From the NCBI GenBank assembly GCA_947476335.1, contig CANJQH010000004.1, forward strand, positions 28,179 through 92,178: DNA of 64,000 nt. Direction: 5' to 3'. The notes beneath the pieces were generated by a model. That model saw only the letters and a program-made list of their open reading frames with translations. It ran no database searches and was not told the origin of the DNA. The position numbers were made by a program, and so were the translations under genes. Within the stretch, counting starts at the first letter, position 1. Every line of letters starts with the position of its first letter. This document shows, one piece after another, positions 17,473 to 25,697 of the stretch. The DNA is from Anaerolineae bacterium (GTDB lineage Bacteria > Chloroflexota > Anaerolineae > J036 > Brachytrichaceae).

Positions 17473-18123
17473 ATGATGAATTTGTTTAATCCACGAAAAG
17501 ATCGCGAGAAGGATTTGCAGGAGCAGGGGCGCATTCCACCCGGACAGGCGCTGACGGAAAAATTCCCTGTATTGCATTACGGATCGGTTCCGCGTTACGA
17601 CCTGAACAGCTGGACCTTCAGCATCAGTGGCGAGGTGCTTGAGCCGCGCACGTTCACGTGGGCAGAATTTCTTCAGCTGCCGATGCGTGAGATCACGATG
17701 GATATTCATTGCGTGACGCGCTGGAGCAAATTTGATACGGTGTGGAAGGGTGTGCATCTGCAGGACCTGATCGATCAGAAAATCGTGCAGCCCAAACCGA
17801 GTGCGAAATTTATTATTGAGCACTGCGAATACGGATTCACGACGAACCTTGACATCAAGCATTTTCTGAAGCCGACGACGCTGATGGCGATTGAATACGA
17901 TGGAAAACCACTCGATGCTGATCACGGATATCCGCTGCGCGTTGTGGTGGGTGCGGTGAAGGAATCGGCACAGGATCCGGATACGCGTTATTTCTGGAAG
18001 GGTGGCAAATGGTTGCGCTCGCTGGAATTCACCAGCGTGGACCATCCGGGCTTCTGGGAACAAGCCGGGTATCACAACATTGCGCGTGTGTGGCCTGAAG
18101 AACGTTTCGAAGGGAGCTGGTAG
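17473..18123 (+). CDS. Sulfite-oxidase-like molybdopterin oxidoreductase (YedY/MsrP-like fold)
   Basis: A 216-residue cytoplasmic protein of the oxidoreductase molybdopterin-binding family. The Mo-ligand cysteine is Cys80 in DIHCVTRWS; HGYPLR (about residues 156-161) and the GGKW segment near residue 177 are family marks. There is no signal peptide and no second domain, as in the short single-domain subgroup. The true substrate is unknown. The start ATG is preceded by GAGGAG at 6 nt; a second ATG follows immediately. A MoaD-like gene (27466) and a MoeB-like fusion (45504) could support its cofactor. Confidence 0.82.
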   Translation: MMNLFNPRKDREKDLQEQGRIPPGQALTEKFPVLHYGSVPRYDLNSWTFSISGEVLEPRTFTWAEFLQLPMREITMDIHCVTRWSKFDTVWKGVHLQDLIDQKIVQPKPSAKFIIEHCEYGFTTNLDIKHFLKPTTLMAIEYDGKPLDADHGYPLRVVVGAVKESAQDPDTRYFWKGGKWLRSLEFTSVDHPGFWEQAGYHNIARVWPEERFEGSW

Positions 18124-18157
18124 GGCAGCCCGCGTTTTCTTAATTGGAGTAAATGTC

Positions 18158-19471
18158 GTGGCCTTCATCGAGTTCATCGTTGCAGGCACAGCGTTCGAGG
18201 ATCGAGCGCTGTTTGCGGAGATGTTGCGCCTTGGAGATGAGCTGTTGCTCGTGCGCGATCCGCACAATCCAAATGATGTCAGCGCAATTCAGTTGATCCT
18301 GCCGCCGAGCGATGTGGTTGGACATGTGCCACGTCATATCGCCGTCGAACTTTCTTTTCTGCTCGATCGGATTATGGAGCAGCATCGTCCTGTTGCGTTT
18401 TATGCGCGCGTGTTCGAATTGCTCCGTGATCCGATTATTGGCGATTTTCGCATCAGCGTTACCGTTGATCTGCCAGACGACTGGGTGATTCATTTACGCA
18501 GCGTGGCACAAGATCATTATGGTGACGTACGCGCATATGTTCTTGAACAGACGGCGCGCGCGAGCTATGTCATGCTGCGCTGCAGCGCTGAGCAGATGCT
18601 CACGGCGCGTGATGTGTTGGTTGCCAACGGCTTTGTCGTCGATCGCAGTGGTTTCGCGAGCCGGCCTGCTTCCAATGGGCAGCGCTATGCGTGGTTCATT
18701 CGTGTTGGATCTCTCACGCAGTATCGCTATGCCGACGTGCATGCGTTGTTGAAGCGTGCAGGGTTTTCCTGTGACGATGAAATTCATCAGCTTGAGCAGA
18801 TGCGCGCTGAACAGCTGCGACAGGCGCAGGAATCGTTGTGGCAGGCGCGCCGTCTCGAACAGAACGCAAAAAGTCTGCGTGAGCAGCATGAGATGCAGCT
18901 GATCGAAAAAGAAGATCTCATCAAAGACCTGCGTTTTCAACTGGATCAGCTGCGGCCGACGCAGCCCGTTGCGGCCGCACCAGAACGGATGCGCGTCGAT
19001 CGCATGTGGCTTGCTCGGTTGCTTGATTCGATCGCGGATTCGCTCAGGCCGGAGCAGATGCTTGATGTGATCGAAGGTCAGTACCCCGATCGGGTCGTTG
19101 TGCTTTCTTCGGCGCGCAGCTCCGCGCATGATTCGGAAAAGTTTCGCCATCGCCGCCGCTTGGCGATACTGTTGCTCAGCCTGGCCACTGACTACTGGTC
19201 TGCATTGCAAATGGGGCAGGGCGATGTCGAAGCGCGCAAAGTGTTCGGCGATGACTATGCGGCGCAGGAATCGGAGAAGGTTGAGAAGACGCCGCGACTG
19301 CGACGCAAGCGCACATTCACCTATGAAGGCCGCACTCTTTATATGTCACAGCATCTGAAGATCGGCGTGAAGGACGGATCTGTTGAGACGATTCGCGTGC
19401 ACTTTGCGTGGGATGAGCCAAGCCGCACGATTGTCATCGGTCACTGCGGCGTGCATTTGCCGATTGATTAA
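18158..19471 (+). CDS. HIRAN-domain protein with central coiled coil and conserved C-terminal domain
   Basis: A 437-residue protein. Residues 1-110 form a HIRAN domain (RDPHNPNDVSAIQL, then VVGHVPRHIAVEL), which elsewhere binds DNA ends or stalled forks. Residues about 210-280 are a charged coiled coil rich in Gln and Glu. The C-terminal part ends with a conserved-looking segment: LYMSQHLKIG, then RVHFAWD and IVIGHCGVHL. The start is GTG at 18158 with GGAG 8 nt upstream; no in-frame ATG fits. It is followed 31 bp later by mutS2. I infer a DNA-damage or defence role, but cannot name it. Confidence 0.7.
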   Translation: MAFIEFIVAGTAFEDRALFAEMLRLGDELLLVRDPHNPNDVSAIQLILPPSDVVGHVPRHIAVELSFLLDRIMEQHRPVAFYARVFELLRDPIIGDFRISVTVDLPDDWVIHLRSVAQDHYGDVRAYVLEQTARASYVMLRCSAEQMLTARDVLVANGFVVDRSGFASRPASNGQRYAWFIRVGSLTQYRYADVHALLKRAGFSCDDEIHQLEQMRAEQLRQAQESLWQARRLEQNAKSLREQHEMQLIEKEDLIKDLRFQLDQLRPTQPVAAAPERMRVDRMWLARLLDSIADSLRPEQMLDVIEGQYPDRVVVLSSARSSAHDSEKFRHRRRLAILLLSLATDYWSALQMGQGDVEARKVFGDDYAAQESEKVEKTPRLRRKRTFTYEGRTLYMSQHLKIGVKDGSVETIRVHFAWDEPSRTIVIGHCGVHLPID

Positions 19472-19502
19472 TTGATTAAACGGCCGCGCTAGAATCTTCG
19501 TC
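19464..19502 (+). promoter_or_regulatory. Promoter of mutS2 giving a leaderless mRNA
   Basis: TTGATT (19464-19469), a 20-bp spacer, TAGAAT (19490-19495), then 7 nt and the GTG start. No ribosome binding site is present between the -10 box and the start codon. The -35 box overlaps the end of the HIRAN gene. The spacer is longer than usual. Confidence 0.5.
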
Positions 19503-21857
19503 GTGATCGCGAAGCATCTCACCACACTCGAGCTGCCGAAAATATTGGACCGGCTGGCAAAATACTGTGCATTCTCTGCGAGCGATGTGCTTGCGCGTGA
19601 ACTGCAGCCCGCTCATTTACCTTCTGAAGTGCTGCGTCGTCAGGCGGAGACGACGCAGGCGCGCGATGCCCTGGAGAAGCTCGACTCGCTCAGCATTGGT
19701 GGTTCACACGACGTGCGCGAGGCTGTGCAGCGGGCGGCGCACGCCGGTGTGCTCGAACCGCGTCAGCTGCTCGATATTCGCGATACGCTCAATGCTGGTC
19801 GCAATCTGCAGCGCACGCTGTCGCGTCACGCAGCGTTGTATCCGCAGCTCACTGCGCTGACCAGCCTGATCGAATCGTGCGGCACGCTGGTCACCGAAAT
19901 CAGCCGCTGCATCGACGATGGGGGGGAAGTGCGCGACAGCGCATCGCCGGAGCTGGCTGCGATTCGCCGCGAAGTGCGCATCGTGCACGAGCGGCTGCTC
20001 AACAAGCTCAATCGTCTCGTCGCCAATGGCGACATCGCGCCGTATCTGCAGGAAGCGATTGTCACGCAGCGCGGCGGTCGCTACGTCATTCCAATCAAGT
20101 CTGATTTCAAGGGGCGCATTCCAGGCCTGATTCACGATCAGAGCTCCAGCGGCATGACGCTGTTCATTGAGCCGTTGGCAACGCTCGAGGACAACAACCG
20201 CTGGCGTGAATTGCAGATGGCCGAAGAACGTGAAGTGCACCGCGTGCTCGTCGCCGTTTCGGTTTCTGTTGGCGCCGAAGCCGACGCGATCATGCGTTCG
20301 GTCGATGCCATCGCGCGTTTCGATCTTGCGCTGGCGAAGGCGAAGTATGCGCACGCCACGCGCTGTGTCGCGCCGCAGATTGTCGGTAGCAAACGGGAAG
20401 AGCACACGCTCTCGCTTGTGCAGGCGCGCCATCCGCTGTTGAATCCTGAAACCGTCGTGCCGATCGATGTGTCGTTTGATGAACAGGTGCGCATCGTCGT
20501 CATCACCGGTCCGAACACCGGCGGAAAAACCGTCGCACTAAAGACCATCGGTCTGCTCGCTGCAATGGCGCAATGCGGACTGCATCTGCCGTGTGAGCAG
20601 GCGGTGATGCCGGTCTTCGATCGCATCTACGCCGATATCGGCGACGAGCAGTCGATCGAGCAGAGTTTGTCCACATACAGCTCGCACCTGACGAATCTGC
20701 GTTCGTTCCTCGATAAAGTGGATGCGCAGTCGCTGGTGCTGCTTGACGAGCTCGGCGCCGGCACAGACCCGACTGAAGGTGCGGCGATCGCGCGGGCGAT
20801 TCTGGAGTTTCTGCTGCGCACGGATGCGCTGTGCGTGGTGGCGACGCACTATCCTGAATTGAAGGCGTGGGCGTCGCTGACGAAGGGAGCACAAAACGCC
20901 AATGTTGCGTTCGATTACGAAACGCTGCGGCCGTTGTATCGGTTGAGCATGGGGTTGCCTGGCCGCAGCAACGCGTTCGCCATTGCGCAGCGCCTGGGAA
21001 TGCCTGAGTCGATTCTCGAAACTGCGCGCGGCTATATGGATTCGAACACTGCGCGTGCCGAGGATATGCTTGCGGAAATTGCGCGGCTGCAGGATCAATC
21101 TGCGGAGGCGCGCGTGGCTGCGCGCCAGGCGCAGCGCGATGCCGAAGCCGATGCTGAGCGCATTCGCACGCGGCTCAACTCAATTGAGGATGAACGTCGG
21201 GTGCTGTTGCAGGATGCGCGCGAGGCTGCTGCGCGTGAAGTTGAATTGCTGCGCGCTGAAGTGCGCAAGCTGCGTTCGCGCGTCGTCGCTGCGGGCGGCA
21301 CGCTTGAAGAAGTGAAGAGCATCGAGGCTGCTGTCGAATCTGTGCGCGAGATGCAGGAGATTGTGATCGCACCGCCGCCGAAGATGGAGCCGCAGCGCAA
21401 ACGGCCGATTCAGGTTGGCGACACAGTGCGGGTGCGTTCGCTGAACAGTGATGCCGAAGTTGGTGCCATCATCGGTGGTGAGGCGGATGTGCAGATCGGG
21501 CGTATGCGCATGCGCGTGCGAATTGCAGATCTGGAGCGCGTGCGTGCGAAGAAACGTGAGGACGAAATCGAAGATGATGAGAAGCCAAAGGCGGCGGAGC
21601 GTGCGCCTTCACCCGGCATGGAGCTCGACATTCGGGGCACGACGGTGGAGGAGGGCGTTTCAGAACTTGAGGAATATCTCGATCGCGCGTCGCGCGCCGG
21701 CTTGCCGTTCGTGCGCATCATTCATGGCAAAGGGACTGGCGTTCTGCGCAGGGCCGTGCGCGAGGCGATCAAGCGCAACTCTGTGACATCGTCGTTCGAA
21801 AGCGGGCGCGAGGGCGAGGGTGGCGATGGTGTGACCGTCGTCAAACTGCAGGCGTAA
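19503..21857 (+). CDS. mutS2: Endonuclease MutS2
   Basis: A 784-residue MutS2. The clamp/lever region leads to the ATPase with Walker A GPNTGGKT (about residues 336-343) and Walker B VLLDELGAGTDPTEGAA (about 415). A long Arg/Glu-rich coiled coil follows (510-620), then a KOW-like segment and the C-terminal Smr nuclease domain (from about 705: LDIRG, then IIHGKGTGVLR). MutS2 suppresses recombination and, in some bacteria, splits collided ribosomes. The GTG start sits 7 nt after a TAGAAT box. Confidence 0.95.
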   Translation: MIAKHLTTLELPKILDRLAKYCAFSASDVLARELQPAHLPSEVLRRQAETTQARDALEKLDSLSIGGSHDVREAVQRAAHAGVLEPRQLLDIRDTLNAGRNLQRTLSRHAALYPQLTALTSLIESCGTLVTEISRCIDDGGEVRDSASPELAAIRREVRIVHERLLNKLNRLVANGDIAPYLQEAIVTQRGGRYVIPIKSDFKGRIPGLIHDQSSSGMTLFIEPLATLEDNNRWRELQMAEEREVHRVLVAVSVSVGAEADAIMRSVDAIARFDLALAKAKYAHATRCVAPQIVGSKREEHTLSLVQARHPLLNPETVVPIDVSFDEQVRIVVITGPNTGGKTVALKTIGLLAAMAQCGLHLPCEQAVMPVFDRIYADIGDEQSIEQSLSTYSSHLTNLRSFLDKVDAQSLVLLDELGAGTDPTEGAAIARAILEFLLRTDALCVVATHYPELKAWASLTKGAQNANVAFDYETLRPLYRLSMGLPGRSNAFAIAQRLGMPESILETARGYMDSNTARAEDMLAEIARLQDQSAEARVAARQAQRDAEADAERIRTRLNSIEDERRVLLQDAREAAAREVELLRAEVRKLRSRVVAAGGTLEEVKSIEAAVESVREMQEIVIAPPPKMEPQRKRPIQVGDTVRVRSLNSDAEVGAIIGGEADVQIGRMRMRVRIADLERVRAKKREDEIEDDEKPKAAERAPSPGMELDIRGTTVEEGVSELEEYLDRASRAGLPFVRIIHGKGTGVLRRAVREAIKRNSVTSSFESGREGEGGDGVTVVKLQA

Positions 21858-21872
21858 CGCCGAACTGCTGCC

Positions 21873-22274
21873 ATGGCAAAATCAGCAAAGAAGCCGCAGC
21901 CGGCGACAAATGACACGCCGGCTGAATACGGCGGCGCGAAAAAGATGGCGGTGGCGAGCGTTGTGGTTGAAGAGAGCTGGTTCTGGGTCAGTGCGTTGTA
22001 TAAGTCGGTGCCCGTCGGAAAATCAGAATTGGCGGCGCGGCGGCGCAATTTGTGGGAACGGCGCGTGTTCGTGATTCGTGTGCTTCGTGGCGATGAGCGG
22101 CGAGTGGCGCGGCGTGTGGCGAAGCAGCACGAAAAAAAATACGTCACGCCGAAGGGTGAGAACGCAGTGTGGCGCTTGCAGGAAATCGAAGCGTACGCGG
22201 AATTATTTGATCAGAAAATCGAAAGCGGCACCGAGGTGTACTGGAATTTTTTTGTCAAAGTCGATCCTGAATAG
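21873..22274 (+). CDS. DUF4288 family small protein
   Basis: A 133-residue protein with a basic, Lys/Pro/Ala-rich start (1-25) and a DUF4288-like core: SWFWVSALYKSVPVGK, then ERRVFVIRVLRGDE, and near the end ELFDQKIESGTEVYWNFF. DUF4288 proteins have no assigned biochemical role. It begins 15 bp after mutS2 and is probably in the same transcript. The following 84 bp, up to the target duplication of the composite repeat, hold nothing I recognise. Confidence 0.7.
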   Translation: MAKSAKKPQPATNDTPAEYGGAKKMAVASVVVEESWFWVSALYKSVPVGKSELAARRRNLWERRVFVIRVLRGDERRVARRVAKQHEKKYVTPKGENAVWRLQEIEAYAELFDQKIESGTEVYWNFFVKVDPE

Positions 22275-22358
22275 CCGCAACAACGTAGTCCCAAGCGAGT
22301 AATTTTTGCAGCACGGTAGAAAATTGGCTGGCGTGAGCAGACACAAATTTATTTGGTA

Positions 22359-22561
22359 GTAACTACTCAGGCCCAAATCAGTATTTCCCGCTAAATACGC
22401 TATTCTCTCCCCCTTCGGGGGAGAGAATAGCGTATTTAGCGTTGGAAAATGGCTAAGTTCCTGTCCATAAGTTTTGTCCGGCAGATTCGCCTCCCCCGCT
22501 TTGCGGGGGAGGCGAATCTGCCGCCAGAACTTTTGGCGACTCACTTAGCCTGAGTAGTTAC
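22359..22561 (+). mobile_element. Composite repeat: family B carrying a nested family A (copy B3/A4)
   Basis: A 203-bp unit with GTAACTACTCAGGCC ends and a perfect central hairpin whose arms (GCTAAATACGCTATTC) differ from other B copies on both strands. Family A is inserted in the right arm at GGCTAG. The whole unit is flanked by an exact 8-bp duplication ATTTGGTA (22351-22358, 22562-22569). The right duplication includes the A of the next gene's ATG. Confidence 0.93.
22454..22547 (-). mobile_element. Family A repeat, copy A4, nested in B3
   Basis: A full 94-bp copy in reverse orientation inside repeat B3, flanked by C and G. The pre-insertion B sequence had CTAG where other B copies have CTGG. 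The same nesting occurs at 61018-61221. Confidence 0.92.
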
Positions 22562-22568
22562 ATTTGGT

Positions 22569-23744
22569 ATGAATACACATTCGAAACTGGTTCGTTTACT
22601 GCAGGTCCTTGCGATTGTCGCGCTGGTGATTTTTATCGCCGAGCGTTTGTGGTTGCTTGGTACTGCGCTGGGCAGCATCATTTCGATGATCGCCGTGTCG
22701 TGGCTGCTTGGCCTCATCGTGCGCCCGTCGATTGAATATTTGCGCGGCGGCCTGATTCCACGTTTCGTGCTGCGCTGGGCGGGGCGGCGCTACGGCGAAT
22801 CTGTGCAGCAGCGCCTTGGTCGGCTGCGCCTGCCCTTTGGCGTTGCTGTGGCCATTGTGTACTTGCTGCTGCTCGTTGTGATCGTCGGCGGCTTGTGGTA
22901 CGCGACTGCGTCGATTCTGCCGCAGGCAATCGATCTGGTGCGGCGCCTGCCGGAGATTGGTGCGGATTTGCCGCGGGTGTTGGCGGAAGCATGGCAGTCG
23001 ATTGCGCCGCGCATCGGAGTGTATCCGGACTCGATCGCCGTCAATCAGCTGATATCGCCGCAGGATCTTTCTACGCGCGCGGCTGAGGTTGCAGGCTGGC
23101 TCGCGACGCAGGCGGTAAATTTGGCCGCTGTCACTGCGGGCGCGCTCGGCCAGGTTTTTCTCGTGTTGATCCTGAGCTTGTATGTGGTCGCCGAAGATCG
23201 GTTGATCGACGGTCAGTTTTATACACTGCTGCCGAGCCACTGGCACGAAGTCATGCGCCAGATGACGAGCAGCATCAATCGTTCATTCAAGAGCTATTTG
23301 CGCACGCAGATGATTTCCGCTCTGCTGCACGGGGCTGCGGCGCTGATCGTATTCATGATTTTCAGGCTGAACTTCGGCGTCGTCGTGGCGCTATTGTTCG
23401 CGGTGTTGTCTGTGGTGCCGCTGGTTGGCATCCCGGCTGCGATCCTGATCGCTGGCGTGGTGACGTTGCTTAGCGCGCCGGACGCGGTGATTCCCGTCGT
23501 CGTGATTCTGCTTGTGATCGACCAGATCATTGCGTATGGGGTTGTGCCAAAGCTGATGACGAGCTCGACTGGCGTGCCGAGCCTGATCGCGATGTTGTCG
23601 TTGTTTGTTGGTGTACAGCTGCTCGGATTCTGGGGATTGGTGTTCAGCGTGCCAATCGTCGGTTCGGTCTACTCGATTCTGTTCGACATTCTGCTGCCAT
23701 GGCGGCGGCGTGAGGAAAATGCGGCGAATCAGGCACCGTCGTAG
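22569..23744 (+). CDS. AI-2E family transporter (PerM-like permease)
   Basis: A 391-residue membrane protein with about eight helices in the AI-2E/PerM pattern: two N-terminal helices, a long soluble region (about residues 120-180), then closely packed helices with PLVGIPAAILIAGVV and the late GFWGLVFSVPIVGSV. Members export autoinducer-2, act as Na+/H+ antiporters or have unknown roles. The ATG lies in the target duplication of repeat B3, so the repeat now forms the whole 5' region. The 3' end overlaps the convergent phosphatase gene by 16 bp. Confidence 0.85.
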   Translation: MNTHSKLVRLLQVLAIVALVIFIAERLWLLGTALGSIISMIAVSWLLGLIVRPSIEYLRGGLIPRFVLRWAGRRYGESVQQRLGRLRLPFGVAVAIVYLLLLVVIVGGLWYATASILPQAIDLVRRLPEIGADLPRVLAEAWQSIAPRIGVYPDSIAVNQLISPQDLSTRAAEVAGWLATQAVNLAAVTAGALGQVFLVLILSLYVVAEDRLIDGQFYTLLPSHWHEVMRQMTSSINRSFKSYLRTQMISALLHGAAALIVFMIFRLNFGVVVALLFAVLSVVPLVGIPAAILIAGVVTLLSAPDAVIPVVVILLVIDQIIAYGVVPKLMTSSTGVPSLIAMLSLFVGVQLLGFWGLVFSVPIVGSVYSILFDILLPWRRREENAANQAPS

Positions 23745-24406
23745 GGCACGCGATTGACGTGCATCACCTGCGGTTTGTGCGTTGGTTCGGCTGGATTAAG
23801 CAGCAGCGTGCTGATCGATGCGGGCGCGATGCCGAGGCGCTGGAAGAAGTCGAACGGCATGCCGAGGTAATGCGCGAGCGCGGCCTTGATCGGGTCGGCG
23901 TGCATGACGATGGCAACGACCTGCGGGCGGCGCGTCGGATGGGCATTGGGCTCGGCCACCGGCGTTTCGATGTCGGGGTGTGCAAGGGCAATGGCGTCAA
24001 TTTGCCCGACGACGCGGCGCTGCATGTCGAGCATGGCTTCGCCTTCAGGGAAGACCGCGGCGCTCGGCGTTTCCACCACGACTTTCCACAGGTCTTTTGT
24101 GGCGACGTCTTCGGCGACGTCTTTGATGGTGCGGCCGGTGAATGTGCCGTTGTCGATGTCGGCGAGATTCGGCCGAATGTGCACGGGCAGGGCGTGTGAC
24201 GCGGCGACGCGCCACGCAGTTTCGATCGCGCGCTCAAGCTGGCTGGCGTAGACGGCGTCCATTTTTTTGGAAGCGAGCGCGCTGCGCAGAGCTTCGGCCT
24301 GATGGCGGCCCTCTTCGTTCAGATGGATGTTCGGTGTGCGGCCCGGCAGACGGCCGGTTTTCACGAAGTCGTTCGTCGCGTGACGGATCAGCAGAAGTAC
24401 GGCCAT
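23729..24406 (-). CDS. Phosphomutase-like histidine phosphatase, MSMEG_4193 family
   Basis: A 225-residue histidine phosphatase superfamily protein. The first catalytic His is in LIRHATND (residues 6-13); a second is in VMHADP near residue 163. KDLWKVVVETPSAAVFPEGE is characteristic of the MSMEG_4193 family. In actinobacteria that family is coded beside DUF3090 and SCO1664 proteins, both of which lie at 35-37 kb here. The RHA (not RHG) motif fits a divergent phosphatase. I chose the ATG at 24406; the frame is open 12 codons further. Confidence 0.78.
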   Translation of the reverse strand: MAVLLLIRHATNDFVKTGRLPGRTPNIHLNEEGRHQAEALRSALASKKMDAVYASQLERAIETAWRVAASHALPVHIRPNLADIDNGTFTGRTIKDVAEDVATKDLWKVVVETPSAAVFPEGEAMLDMQRRVVGQIDAIALAHPDIETPVAEPNAHPTRRPQVVAIVMHADPIKAALAHYLGMPFDFFQRLGIAPASISTLLLNPAEPTHKPQVMHVNRVPYDGA

Positions 24407-24438
24407 GGACGGAGAGCATACACCGCACTCGGCACTCT

Positions 24439-25356
24439 TCATTCCCCCTTCACCTTGAAGGCATCGAAGTCGCGTGCGATGACGCTGTTGGGAAAGATGG
24501 CGCGCGCTTCGTCTTCGAGATCGCGCTCGCGGTGGCGGCCGCTGATGTGGTTGAGGATGAGCTGCTTCACGCCGGCATCGCGAGCGAGGCGCGCTGCCTG
24601 GCCGGCGCTGAGGTGTCCGTGTTCGCGGGCCATGTCGCCGTCGGTGTCGGAATATGTGGCTTCGGTGACAAGCGCAGTGGCATTTTCGACGATGGGTAGG
24701 ATGCTGACAGTCTCACCGATGTCGCCGGTCATTACCAGCCGTGCGCCCTGGCGCAGTTCGCCGAGCACGTCACTTGGCTGTACGACGCGGCCATCGACGA
24801 GCGTGATGGCCTGACCTTGCACCAGTGAACGGCGTTCTGGGCCCGGCGGCACGCCGAGCGCAGTGGCTTTGTCGTTGAGAAACGGCCGCCGCGAATGTTC
24901 CTGGAAAGCGAAGCCGTAGCAGTCCGGCCCGCGATGGCGAACGGGGAAAGCCAGCACATCGAAGTCGTCGCCTTCCAGAATGACACCGGGCTTGAGTTCG
25001 ACGAAGTCGATGCGAATCGGCGGGCGTCCGCCGCGAAAAACCACGCGGTAGATCAGGTCTTCGACCTTATCGAGCGTGCTCTTGCCGCCATAGATTGAAA
25101 CGCCGTCCAGCGTCTCCCACTGCCCAAGCGTGCTGAGCATGCCGCCCAGGCCCAGCAGGTGATCGAGATGCGGGTGCGTCAGCAGGATGTGTTCCAGCCG
25201 GCGAAAGCCGAGGCCGCTGGCGAGCAGCTGCCGTTGTGTGCCTTCACCGCAGTCGATCATGAAGCGGTACTCGCCGTGGGAGACGATGGCCGAGCTGAGT
25301 CCGCGCCGGGGCAGCGGCGCCGATGCGGCGGTTCCGAGGAAGGTAAGTTCGAACAT
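24439..25356 (-). CDS. rnz: Ribonuclease Z (tRNA 3' processing)
   Basis: A 305-residue metallo-beta-lactamase fold enzyme that cuts 3' trailers from tRNA precursors. Zinc motif THPHLDH is near residue 60; MTGDIG and HLSAGQAARLA plus a late NHISGRHR give the other ligands, as in RNase Z. The ATG at 25356 begins MFELTFLGTAAS, the canonical N-terminus. It lies 32 bp upstream of the phosphatase gene on the same strand. Confidence 0.88.
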   Translation of the reverse strand: MFELTFLGTAASAPLPRRGLSSAIVSHGEYRFMIDCGEGTQRQLLASGLGFRRLEHILLTHPHLDHLLGLGGMLSTLGQWETLDGVSIYGGKSTLDKVEDLIYRVVFRGGRPPIRIDFVELKPGVILEGDDFDVLAFPVRHRGPDCYGFAFQEHSRRPFLNDKATALGVPPGPERRSLVQGQAITLVDGRVVQPSDVLGELRQGARLVMTGDIGETVSILPIVENATALVTEATYSDTDGDMAREHGHLSAGQAARLARDAGVKQLILNHISGRHRERDLEDEARAIFPNSVIARDFDAFKVKGE

Positions 25357-25394
25357 GGGGGAGGATAGTTCCGAGTTCCGATTGCCGAGTGCCA

Positions 25395-25624
25395 TCAATC
25401 CGATCGGTTTTCGATGACTCGCATGAGTCTGCTGATCACTCGCCCCACTTCCTCCGCTTTTTGTATGAGTTCGGCGAATTGATCTGCAGAGAGATAACCA
25501 ACGTCATGTGCTCCATATAACAGCGAGCGTAACTACTACATCGAATTGGTTCGTACATCACTCTCGTCAATTCGCGAGCTTTTTGCCATGCAATCAGATT
25601 TTCGAAACGACTCACACCGGACAT
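25395..25624 (-). pseudogene. Four-helix-bundle protein (23S rRNA intervening-sequence family), decayed
   Basis: The first frame (from 25624) reads SRFENLIAWQKARELTRVMYE, the standard N-terminus of this family. A second frame gives LLYGAHDVGYLSADQFAELI and continues to VGRVISRLMRVIENR before the TGA at 25395-25397. About 60 central residues are missing and the frames do not match, so it is broken by an internal deletion. Members are often found inside rRNA genes or beside sugar-nucleotide genes; one of the latter follows here. Confidence 0.75.
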
Positions 25625-25697
25625 GCTTCCTCCAAGCAGGGGCTTGATGGATGACTGGCCGGAAGTCTAGCACTCTGCGAACTCTGCGCTTGGAACT

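Noticed and set aside
24142..24699. Plus-strand open frames opposite the phosphatase and RNase Z genes
   Set aside because: They are shadows of two genes with clear catalytic motifs on the minus strand and carry no domain of their own.
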